From Candidatus Dechloromonas phosphorivorans (lineage in GTDB: Bacteria; Pseudomonadota; Gammaproteobacteria; Burkholderiales; Rhodocyclaceae): a stretch of 22,015 nucleotides of DNA. Numbering within the stretch: the stretch's first letter is position 1; every line of letters begins with the position of its first letter. The stretch spans positions 1 through 22,015 of the forward strand of contig JADKBR010000013.1 in the NCBI GenBank assembly GCA_016714975.1. Direction: 5' to 3'. Positions 14,823 through 22,015 of this stretch are shown here, piece after piece. The notes below the pieces were generated by a model. The model did no database searches and was not told the DNA's origin. It worked only from the letters and a program-made list of their open reading frames with translations. The translations under genes were made by a program, and so were the position numbers.

Positions 14823-15980
14823 ATGAAGCCAGCCCTGATTGCCACGACCCTGATTTCCATCCTTTCTCTGATGGCGTGCGGGGAGAAGTCCGCCCCCCCA
14901 CCACCGTCGCCGACGGTCGAGGTCGTCAGCGTCGCGCAGCGCGATGTACCTGTTTACATGGAATGGATCGGCTCGCTCGACGGCGACGTCAATGCCGTCA
15001 TCCGCCCGCAGGTGACCGGCTACCTGATCAAGCAGAACTACCGCGAAGGCGACCTGGTGAAACAGGGGCAGCCGCTGTTCGAAATCGACCCACGCACCTT
15101 CGAGGCCGCCGTTGCCGAAGCCAAGGGCCAGGTCGCCCAGCAGGTTGCCCGTTTCGAAACAGCGAGCGCCAACCTTGCCCGCATCAAGCCGCTGGCTGCG
15201 GTCAACGCGGTCAGCCAGAAGGATCTCGACGACGCCACCGGCGCCTACCTTTCCGCCAAGGCCCAGCTCGAAGCCGCCGAGGCGTCATTGCAAACCGCGA
15301 AACTCAACCTTTCGGTTCTGAAAATCACCTCGCCGGTGACCGGGATCGCCGGGATCGCCAAGGCGCAGATCGGCGACCTGCTGAGTCCGAGCATGGCGAC
15401 CGAGCTGACCACCGTGTCGACCGTCGATCCGATCAAGGTCTATTTCAATATCAGCGAACGCGAGTACCTGAAAGTTGCCAACGCTGCCAACGCTGCGGGC
15501 AAAGACAGGAGCATGTTCCGCTGGAACTCTTCCTGGTGGACGGTTCGCTCTACCCGCACCCGGCCAGACGTCGGTGCTCAACCGGCAGGTCGATGCGAGC
15601 ACCGGCACGTTCAAGGTGGCTGCCCTCTTCCCCAATCCGGACAATCTGCTGCGCCCGGGCCAGTACGGCAGGGTACGGGCGACCATGTCGGTCGACAAGG
15701 GCGCGCTGCTGGTGCCGCAACGGGCGGTCACCGAAATCCAGGGCAAGTACCTGGTGGCGGTGGTCGGCGCCGACAACAAGGTCGATATCCGGCCGGTGAC
15801 GGTCGGCGAACGGGTCGGTACGGAGTGGGTCATCAGCAAGGGGCTGCAGCCGGGCGAGCAGGTGATCGCCGAGGGTACCCAGAAGGTGCGTCCGGGCACG
15901 ACCGTGAATCCGGAAGCCCTTCGCGGCCGGCGGCACCCGCCGAGAAAACCCCCGCACCCGCCCCGGCTGGCAAGGAGTAA
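14823..15980 (+). CDS. RND efflux periplasmic adaptor (membrane fusion lipoprotein), three frameshifts
   Basis: This is the adaptor linking the inner-membrane pump to the outer-membrane channel. ATG 14823 follows GGAAGAGAA. LIATTLISILSLMAC is a lipoprotein signal with lipobox Cys19. Then come the barrel/lipoyl part (VTGYLIKQNYREGDLVKQGQ, LFEIDPRTFEAAVAEAKGQV), the helical hairpin with AVSQKDLDDATGAYLSAKAQ, and the second lipoyl half (LKITSPVTGIAGIAKAQIGD). One G seems missing at 15508-15509, another at 15562-15563, and a third near 15925-15930. The repaired protein continues EHVPLELFLVDGSLYPHP, then NRQVDASTGTFKVAALFPNP, LRPGQYGRVRATM, and ends APAEKTPAPAPAGKE. Its length is 386 residues, normal for AcrA/MexA-type adaptors. 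The pump gene starts six bases after its stop. All three shifts are one-base losses in GG runs, so error is likely. Confidence 0.85.
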   Translation: MKPALIATTLISILSLMACGEKSAPPPPSPTVEVVSVAQRDVPVYMEWIGSLDGDVNAVIRPQVTGYLIKQNYREGDLVKQGQPLFEIDPRTFEAAVAEAKGQVAQQVARFETASANLARIKPLAAVNAVSQKDLDDATGAYLSAKAQLEAAEASLQTAKLNLSVLKITSPVTGIAGIAKAQIGDLLSPSMATELTTVSTVDPIKVYFNISEREYLKVANAANAAGKDRSMFRWNSSWWTVRSTRTRPDVGAQPAGRCEHRHVQGGCPLPQSGQSAAPGPVRQGTGDHVGRQGRAAGAATGGHRNPGQVPGGGGRRRQQGRYPAGDGRRTGRYGVGHQQGAAAGRAGDRRGYPEGASGHDRESGSPSRPAAPAEKTPAPAPAGKE

Positions 15981-15986
15981 GCCGCC

Positions 15987-18900
15987 ATGTCGAAGTTCTT
16001 CATCAACCGGCCGATCGTCGCCATGGTCATCTCGATCCTGATGACCATCGTCGGCCTGGTCGCCATGTCCGGGCTGCCGACCGCCCAGTTCCCGGACATC
16101 GTTCCGCCACAGATCACTGTCAAGACCACCTACACCGGCGCCGACGCACTGACCGTCGAAAAGGCGGTGGCCACGCCGATCGAGCAGCAGATGTCCGGCG
16201 TCGACAACATGGACTACATGTACTCGATCAACGCCAACAACGGCGAGATGACCCTTAACGTCAACTTCGCCCTCGGCACCAACGCCAATACCGACCAGTT
16301 GCTCGCCCAGATGCGCCAGGGCCAGGCCGAATCGCAACTGCCCGCGGATGTGCGCAACTACGGCATCACCACGGCCAAGGCGACCTCGTCGCCGCTGCTC
16401 ATGTTCGCGCTCTACTCGCCGAACGGCACCTACGACAACGTCTTCCTCGCCAACTACGCGTACATCAACATCAACGACCAGATGACGCGGGTCAAGGGAA
16501 TCGCCAGCATCACCGTGTTCGGCGCCGGCCAGTACGCGATGCGGCTGTGGGTCAGGCCCGACCAGTTGGCCAAGCTCAACATCACGATCCCGGAGATCAT
16601 CAACGCGGTCAACGCCCAGAATACCGTCAATCCGGCGGGCACGATCGGCGCCGAGCCGGTGCCGCCGGGCCAGGAATTCACGTATGCGGTGCGCGCCCAG
16701 GGGCGGCTGGAGAGTGTCGAGGATTTCGGCAAGATCGTGCTGCGTGCCAACACCGACGGCTCGATCGTGCGCGTCAGCGATGTCGCCCGTATCGAGCTCG
16801 GCGCCCAGACCTACAGCCTGCAGGGACGGCTCAACGGCAAACCCGCCGCCATCGTCGCCCTCTACCTGATGCCGGGCGCCAATGCCCTCGATGCAGCAGA
16901 CGGCGCCAAGAAGCTGATGGAGAAGCTCAAGCAGAGCTTCCCGCCCGACCTCGATTACGTCGTCGCCCTCGACACCACGCTGTCGGTGACCGAAGGGATC
17001 AAGGAGATCACGCGCACGTTGATCGAGGCGCTGGTGCTGGTCATCATCGTCGTCTTCATCTTCCTGCAGGGCTGGCGGGCGACCCTGATCCCGCTGCTGG
17101 CGGTGCCGGTATCGCTGGTCGGCACCTTCATGCTGTTCCCGCTGTTCGGCTTCTCGATCAACACGCTGTCGCTGTTCGGCCTGGTGCTGGCCATCGGACT
17201 GGTGGTCGACGACGCCATCGTCGTCGTCGAAGCGGTCGAGCACCACATCGAGCATGGCATGACGCCGAAGGACGCGACGCTCAGGGCGATGGAGGAAGTG
17301 ACCGGCCCGGTGATCGCCATCGCCGTCATCCTGGCCGCCGTTTTCGTGCCGACCGCCTTCATTCCGGGGATCACCGGCCAGCTCTACCAGCAGTTCGCGG
17401 TGACCATCGCCATCTCGGTGATCATCTCGGCCTTCAACGCGCTGACCCTGAGCCCGGCGCTCTGCGCCATGCTGCTCAAGCCCAAGGTCAGGGGCAGCGG
17501 CCCGCTGCAAAAGTTCTACGACAGCTTCAACAGGATGTTTGCCAAGGTGACCGGCGGTTACGTCGGCATCTGCCGCATCGCCATCCGCCGGAGCCTGATC
17601 AGCCTTGTCTTCCTGGCGGCCGTGGCCGTGAGCATCGGATTCTTCGGCAAGGTCGTACCCTCGGGCTTCCTGCCCGACGAAGACCAGGGTTACGTCTTTG
17701 CCGCGGTCCAGCTTCCCGATGCCTCTTCGCTGCAACGCACCTCGGAGGTCGCCCGCCAGGCCGAAGAGATGATCATGTCGACGCCGGGCGTCAAGTACGT
17801 GACCACCATCGTCGGCTACAGTTTGTTGAGCCAGGTGACGAGCACCTCCAGCGCCTTCTTCTTCATCACGCTCGAGAACTGGGCGGAGCGCAAGAAGCCC
17901 GAGGAGCAATACACCGCAATCAAGGCCGATTTGACGAAGAAGCTCGGCGGCATCAGCGGCGCCATCGCCTTTGCGTTTCCGCCGCCGGCCATCCAGGGGG
18001 TCGGCACCTCGGGCGGTGCGACCTTCATTCTCCAGGACCGTGCCGGCAAGGACATCGCCTTCCTCGCCGAGAACACCACCAAGTTCATCGAAGCCGCGAG
18101 AAAGCGCCCCGAACTCGCCAGCGTTTCGACGACCTTCCGACCAAACGTGCCGCAGTTGTTCCTTGAAGTGGACCAGGACAAGGTGCTCAAGCAGGGTGTC
18201 GCCTTGAGCGATGTTTACAAGACACTGCAGAGCTTCCTCGGCAGCGGCTTCATCAACTACTTCAACCGCTTCGGCCGGCAATGGCAGGTCTACGTCCAGG
18301 CCGAGGGCGATTACCGGACCAACATCGACAACGTCGGACAGTTCTACGTGCGCAACAGCAAGGGCGAGGCGGTGCCGCTGTCGGCGCTGACGTCGGTGCG
18401 CAACGTCTCCGGCCCTGAGTTCACGATGCGCTACAACCTCTACCGCAGCGCACAGATCAATGCGTCTGCGGCGCCCGGCTTCAGTTCCGCGCAGGTGATG
18501 CGCGCTCTCGAGGCGGTGTTCGCCGAAACCATGCCGAACGAAATGGGCTACGAGTACATGGGCATGTCGTTCCAGGAGCAGAAGGCCCAGCAGGGGTGTT
18601 TCGCCGGCAGTCATCTTCGGCTTCTCGCTGCTTTGCGTCTTCCTGATCCTGGCGGCGCAGTACGAGAGCTGGTCATTGCCCTTCTCGGTCCTGCTCGGCA
18701 CCCCGATCGCCGTCGCCGGCGCCTTCATCGCGCTGCTGTTGCGCGGCCAGGAGTTCAACGTTTATGCGCAGATCGGTCTGGTGATGCTGATCGGCCTGGC
18801 GGCCAAGAATGCCATCCTGATCGTCGAGTTCGCCAAGATGGAGCACGAGAAGGGCGAGCTTTCGCTGATCGAGGCGACGCTCAAGGGGGCGCAACTGCGC

Positions 18901-19148
18901 CTGCGGCCGATCCTGATGACCTCGTTCGCCTTCATCCTCGGCTGCGTGCCGCTGGCCATCGCCAGCGGCGCCGGCGCACTGTCGCGGCAGGTCATGGGCG
19001 GGGCGGTGATCGGTGGCATGCTGGCCGCGACCTGTATCGCCATCTTCATCATTCCGGTGACCTTCTACGTTGTCGAAAAGCGCTCCCCAAGGGAGCGACC
19101 GGCGTGGCGAGCCATGCCGGCGGGCCTGATAAGGTCGACGGTCCCTGA
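15987..19148 (+). CDS. RND multidrug efflux pump, HAE1 (AcrB/MexB) family, two small frameshifts
   Basis: The inner-membrane proton/drug antiporter of the tripartite system. It opens MSKFFINRPIVAMVISILMT, the usual HAE1 start. Visible landmarks: PQITVKTTYTGADALTVEKA in the first porter domain, GLVVDDAIVVVEAVEHHIE, whose Asp pair in helix 4 is the proton relay, TGPVIAIAVILAAVFVPTAF, the second porter half with PSGFLPDEDQGYVFAAVQLP, and QIGLVMLIGLAAKNAILIVE with the relay Lys. An extra G in the run 18593-18596 shifts the frame; corrected, it reads KAQQGVSPAVIFGFSLLCVF. A missing C at 19085-19088 shifts it back, giving a C-terminus VASHAGGPDKVDGP. Corrected length is 1053 residues, right for the family. 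Substrates cannot be told. It lies between adaptor and channel genes in one operon. Confidence 0.9.
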   Translation: MSKFFINRPIVAMVISILMTIVGLVAMSGLPTAQFPDIVPPQITVKTTYTGADALTVEKAVATPIEQQMSGVDNMDYMYSINANNGEMTLNVNFALGTNANTDQLLAQMRQGQAESQLPADVRNYGITTAKATSSPLLMFALYSPNGTYDNVFLANYAYININDQMTRVKGIASITVFGAGQYAMRLWVRPDQLAKLNITIPEIINAVNAQNTVNPAGTIGAEPVPPGQEFTYAVRAQGRLESVEDFGKIVLRANTDGSIVRVSDVARIELGAQTYSLQGRLNGKPAAIVALYLMPGANALDAADGAKKLMEKLKQSFPPDLDYVVALDTTLSVTEGIKEITRTLIEALVLVIIVVFIFLQGWRATLIPLLAVPVSLVGTFMLFPLFGFSINTLSLFGLVLAIGLVVDDAIVVVEAVEHHIEHGMTPKDATLRAMEEVTGPVIAIAVILAAVFVPTAFIPGITGQLYQQFAVTIAISVIISAFNALTLSPALCAMLLKPKVRGSGPLQKFYDSFNRMFAKVTGGYVGICRIAIRRSLISLVFLAAVAVSIGFFGKVVPSGFLPDEDQGYVFAAVQLPDASSLQRTSEVARQAEEMIMSTPGVKYVTTIVGYSLLSQVTSTSSAFFFITLENWAERKKPEEQYTAIKADLTKKLGGISGAIAFAFPPPAIQGVGTSGGATFILQDRAGKDIAFLAENTTKFIEAARKRPELASVSTTFRPNVPQLFLEVDQDKVLKQGVALSDVYKTLQSFLGSGFINYFNRFGRQWQVYVQAEGDYRTNIDNVGQFYVRNSKGEAVPLSALTSVRNVSGPEFTMRYNLYRSAQINASAAPGFSSAQVMRALEAVFAETMPNEMGYEYMGMSFQEQKAQQGCFAGSHLRLLAALRLPDPGGAVRELVIALLGPARHPDRRRRRLHRAAVARPGVQRLCADRSGDADRPGGQECHPDRRVRQDGAREGRAFADRGDAQGGATAPAADPDDLVRLHPRLRAAGHRQRRRRTVAAGHGRGGDRWHAGRDLYRHLHHSGDLLRCRKALPKGATGVASHAGGPDKVDGP

Positions 19149-19176
19149 AAGCCTGCGGGAAAGGCGGGGGACGGCC

Positions 19177-20592
19177 ATGCGTAAGACACTGCTGGTTACC
19201 CTGGTTGCGCTGCTGGTCAGTGGCTGCATGGTCGGGCCGGACTACGTCGGCCCCGGTCGACGCACCGGCGGCCTGGCGGCTCAGCGAGCCACAAGTCAAG
19301 GATCTGGCCAACACCGCCTGGTGGGAGCAGTTCGGCGACCCGGTGCTCAACGATCTGGTCGCCACGGCCTTGCGCGAAAACAAGGATCTGATGATTGCCA
19401 CGGCGCGTATCGACGAGTTTGCCGGCAACTACGGCTTCGTCCGTTCCGGCCTCTTCCCGCAGGTCGGCGCCAGCGCCGATGCCAGGCGGCAGCGCGACAT
19501 CAGCGCGGTGGTGATCGGCGCCGGTGCGGGCAATACCTTACAACAGCTACAGTGCCGTATTGAACGCCAGCTGGGAAATCGACATCTGGGGCCGCATCCG
19601 CCGCCAGACCGAGGCGGCCAATGCGCAACTGGTGGCCAGCGAGGAGAGGACGACGCGGTGTCATCCTGTCGTTGGTCGGCAGCGTGGCGGGTGCTACATC
19701 AACCTGCGCAGCCTCGACCGCCAACTCGAGATTGCCAAGGCGACGGCGAAGAGCCGCGGCGAGTCGTACGAACTGTTCAGGCTGCCTTTCGGGCGGCATC
19801 ATCTCGCTGCTTGAGCTGAGCCAGAACCAGTCGCAGTACGAGGAGGCGCTGGCCACCATTCCGCCACTCGAAAAGGCGATTGCCCAGCAGGAGAATGGCC
19901 TGAGCGTGCTGCTCGGCCGCAATCCCGGACCGATCGCGCGCGGCAAGAACATCGATCAACTTGTGCTGCCGGCGATCCCGGCCGGCCTGCCCTCGGAACT
20001 GCTCGAACGCCGCCCCGACATCCGGCGCGCCGAGCAGAACCTGATCGCCGCCAATGCCCTGATCGGCGCGGCCAAGGCAGCCTACTTCCCGACCATCTCG
20101 CTGACCGGCCTGTTCGGTTACGCCAGCCCCAGCTTCAGCAATCTGTTCAACAGCCAGAACAAGGTGTGGAGTTACGGCGCGCCGATCAGCCTGCCGATCT
20201 TCACCGCCGGTGCCATCGCCGGGCAGGTGCAGGCCGCCGAAGCCTCGCAGCAGCAGGCACTGTTCAGCTATCAGAAGGCGATCCAGGAGGCCTTCCGCGA
20301 GGTCGATGACTCGCTCATCAACCAGGATCGGACCCGCGAGCAACTGCTGGCGCAGCGGCGCCAGGTCGAGGCCCTGCAACAGTACGCCTCGACGGCCCGA
20401 CTGCGCTACGACAACGGCTACACCAGCTTCATCGAAGTCCTCGATGCCGAGCGCAGCCTGTTCAATGTCCAGTTGCAATACACGCAGACACATCAGGTGC
20501 AGTTGCAGGCGATGATCAACCTGTACCTGGCGATGGGTGGCGGATGGGTGGTCGAGGCCGACAAGATGACCGGCGCAGCCGGCGCTCGATAA
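19177..20592 (+). pseudogene. Outer-membrane efflux channel lipoprotein (OprM/NodT family), about five frameshifts
   Basis: The TolC-like exit duct of the operon. ATG 19177 comes 29 bases after the pump stop. MRKTLLVTLVALLVSGC is a lipoprotein signal (Cys17), followed by MVGPDYVGP, typical of the family. The rest is in pieces: APAAWRLSEPQVKDLANTAW after the C-run 19251-19254; YNSYSAVLNASWEIDIWGRI after an extra T at 19538-19539; GVILSLVGSVAGA after about 19646; YINLRSLDRQLEIAKATAKS after about 19692-19696; and GGIISLLELSQNQSQYEEAL after about 19785. From there it is clean to 20592, with SELLERRPDIRRAEQNLIAA, SLPIFTAGAIAGQVQAAEAS and NGYTSFIEVLDAERSLFNVQ, all classic. Net length is about 471 residues, as expected. 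The density of one-base shifts in 600 bases, with sense protein throughout, points to poor sequence and not old decay. Confidence 0.87.
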
Positions 20593-20624
20593 GACCACGC
20601 TCTCCTGACAACCGCCCCTCTGGA

Positions 20625-20647
20625 GGCACCCAGGACGCCTTGGTGCC
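20625..20647 (+). terminator. Hairpin after the efflux operon
   Basis: GGCACC (20625-20630) pairs with GGTGCC (20642-20647) around an 11-base loop, starting 32 bases after the channel stop. The repeat CTGGAGGCA occurs at 20620-20628 and again at 20649-20657. There is no T-run, so termination is a guess from position. Confidence 0.35.
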
Positions 20648-21375
20648 GCTGGAGGCAGGAGCCGAGGTCGTTGCTGCGCGTCGGGGCTGCGAAGGAAGGA
20701 GGTGCGTTCGGGCAACTGATGCCGCGCTGTGCTGACATTGCCTTGACCAGCGCATGAATGGGCGCTCTTGTTCGTCGCCAACCGAAGTTCTGGATTGCCG
20801 CAATGCCCTTACGATTTGGTCCAGCCATCCTCGCCAGTGGCGCCTCGATTCCCTCACCGGCATTGCTTTGACCAAATTGCAGGCGGCAATTCAAAAAAAA
20901 AGGATGACAACGCAGGTACCCGGGAACTCGCCCGCGCCGTTGGCTACCGATCCTGCCGTGTGGGGCCTTGATACGTGTAGCCAACTCGGGCGTATTCCCC
21001 CCTCGCAGATCCGAGAGCATCGAGCAGGCAGTGCCAGTATCGGCCTCTCGCGCCCTGGCCGTGACTGCCAAAGTCTGCCTGAAAGGGCAGCTTGGAACCC
21101 AAAGGGAGATCTGCGCAGCATCGTCGAAGCTGTATTCGCGCCCAACCGTGCTGCTGAACTAACCTTCCTTGTTGCCCGTGGCTCCAAGCCTGCCGCCTCA
21201 GCGACACAGCCTATCTCGGCGCAATGATGCAGGATACCGGGATCATCGTGCTGGCAAAGCGTGGTGAGGCGGGGAGCGTTGGATGGCTCGCCAATGGCCG
21301 ACAACGGGCAACCCGGCGCTCGGTGCCGCCGCCGTCCTGCGTAACTGGAAACTGCCGGCAAACGTTAGCAGTGCG

Positions 21376-21457
21376 GTCGGCGTACCTATAACGCCGACGG
21401 GGCTAAAAAGCTGGGAGGGTACATCCAGCCCTGGCCTGTCTGATGGCCGCAGGGCGA
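21376..21457 (+). other. Three hairpins in a row, possible structured RNA
   Basis: GTCGGCGT (21376-21383) pairs perfectly with ACGCCGAC (21391-21398) around seven bases. GCTGG (21410-21414) pairs with CCAGC (21425-21429). CCCTG plus GCC (21429-21436) pairs with GGC and CAGGG (21445-21454) with a two-base bulge. Only the first is strong alone. No known RNA family is recognised, and GC-rich DNA forms such stems by chance. Confidence 0.25.
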
Positions 21458-21803
21458 CGACTGCGCGATGAGACAACAGATGGGGAAAGCGGAGAATGGA
21501 CGACTGGGCCAGCCTGTGCAAGGAGGATCACGGTATCGGGACGATGATTTTCCAGGAAACATCGCCATCTTTCAGACGCGGACTGAGGGTCCTGCGGTAA
21601 TTTGCTTGCTACTCGATCGCGTCGTGAAATCCGTCGGTAATCGCCATTGCCTTTGCTGCGGGGAGGAGGGCATGGCAACCGGAGTCTCCGTTCTCCCGCA
21701 TTTCGGAAACAGGCATAAAGGGAGGCGGAATGCTCTTTCCTGAAACCGTTTGGTTCTCAACAGGCACAAATCGTTCGTAACACTATCTTACTGAGCGATA
21801 GTA

Positions 21804-22015
21804 ATGAGTATTCTGGACAAGGCAAAAGAAGCGGCGGGATAGGAGCCGAAAAGAACTGAATTTCCGCCAGTTCTGCGGTCGCGGTGGTGGAAGAGGCCGG
21901 GGTCAAGGCCAGCGAGTTGGCTCAGGAAGCAGGTGCCGCAGTCGCTGAGGGCGTCAGCACGACGGTTGAAAAGACCAGGAGCTCGCGGGTGATGCAGGGA
22001 TGCGCCAAGGGTATT
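21804..22015 (+). pseudogene. Small helical Ala/Lys/Glu-rich protein, broken and running off the window
   Basis: ATG 21804 opens MSILDKAKEAAG, a start common in small helical proteins with repeated Ala, Lys and Glu, but a TAG follows at 21840-21842. From about 21860 another frame gives AVAVVEEAGVKASELAQEAG, AAVAEGVSTTVEKT and continues open to the window edge in the same amphipathic style. The two parts probably belong to one gene with an indel near 21840-21870. A six-base inverted repeat ACTATC/GATAGT (21782-21787, 21797-21802) sits just before the ATG. No ribosome site is clear. The function is unknown. Confidence 0.4.

Larger units (their letters stand above)
20593..21803. other. 1.2-kb stretch without a recognisable gene
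   Basis: No frame on either strand gives a protein I recognise. The longest plus frame starts at 20754 (157 codons) and the longest minus frame ends at 20891; both are low-complexity in character and lack good starts. The region holds several hairpins (20625-20647, 21376-21457), a near-repeat CATTGCCTTGACCAG (20736-20750) and CATTGCTTTGACCAA (20861-20875), and ACAGGCATAAA (21709-21719) with ACAGGCACAAA (21760-21770). An A-run of nine follows 20892. It could be intergenic DNA, decayed genes or badly read sequence. Confidence 0.4.

Noticed and set aside
15285..18758. A 1157-codon open frame antisense to the adaptor and pump genes
   Set aside because: The plus strand clearly encodes RND proteins. 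Long antisense frames are common in high-GC DNA with G/C third positions, and this one is rich in Arg, Asp and His with no family features.
20736..20875. Near-identical 15-base words 125 bases apart, considered as a repeat array or att sites
   Set aside because: There are only two copies with two mismatches and no similarity in the flanks; no integrase or transposase is nearby.
21283..21471. Possible variable-repeat or reverse-transcriptase-linked element near AACTGGAAACTG
   Set aside because: There is no reverse transcriptase, no second copy of the segment in the window, and no adenine-rich template pattern.

Overview
The window reads as high-GC chromosomal DNA from a Gram-negative proteobacterium. 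It encodes an outer-membrane lipoprotein of the OprM type, an RND efflux pump, a patatin fused to an outer-membrane barrel, and several signal-peptide proteins. The PPK2 genes, the DUF3141/FabI pair and the style of the AraC regulators and hypothetical proteins suggest a betaproteobacterium, perhaps a polyphosphate-accumulating member of the Rhodocyclaceae. That assignment rests on family recognition only and was not checked by a search.

Layout. Left (1-6068): the start of an AraC-type regulator running off the edge, a PPK2 polyphosphate kinase, an unrecognised hypothetical gene, an intact SulP anion transporter, a C-terminal fragment of a second PPK2 on the minus strand, a truncated DUF3141 (PHA-synthase-like hydrolase) gene, and fabI. 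Middle (6407-11673, all minus strand): a cell-envelope block with a four-helix membrane protein, a glycine-zipper protein, a SYLF-domain lipoprotein, a secreted protein with a possible His/Cys active site, and a PlpD-like patatin with POTRA and barrel. Then a CoA-disulfide-reductase/rhodanese fusion (minus) faces a divergent AraC regulator (plus). Right (14823-20592): a complete tripartite RND efflux operon (periplasmic adaptor, inner-membrane pump, outer-membrane channel). The last 1.4 kb has no convincing gene except the broken start of a small Ala/Lys/Glu-rich protein at the right edge.

The dominant oddity is damage. Nine genes carry frameshifts, in-frame stops or deletions, while several long neighbours (SulP, patatin, the envelope block, AraC) are clean. 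Nearly all the shifts are one base long and most sit in short homopolymers. Undoing them gives products of normal family length: PPK2 272 aa, FabI 261 aa, CoA-disulfide reductase 571 aa, adaptor 386 aa, pump 1053 aa. I therefore think most frameshifts are sequencing or assembly errors. The truncated ppk2/DUF3141 junction and the internal loss in DUF3141 are larger events and could be real deletions or misassembly.

I found no CRISPR array, insertion sequence, tRNA, rRNA or phage gene. The best candidate for something undescribed is the five-gene envelope block, and the evidence for it as a system is gene order and common secretion only.
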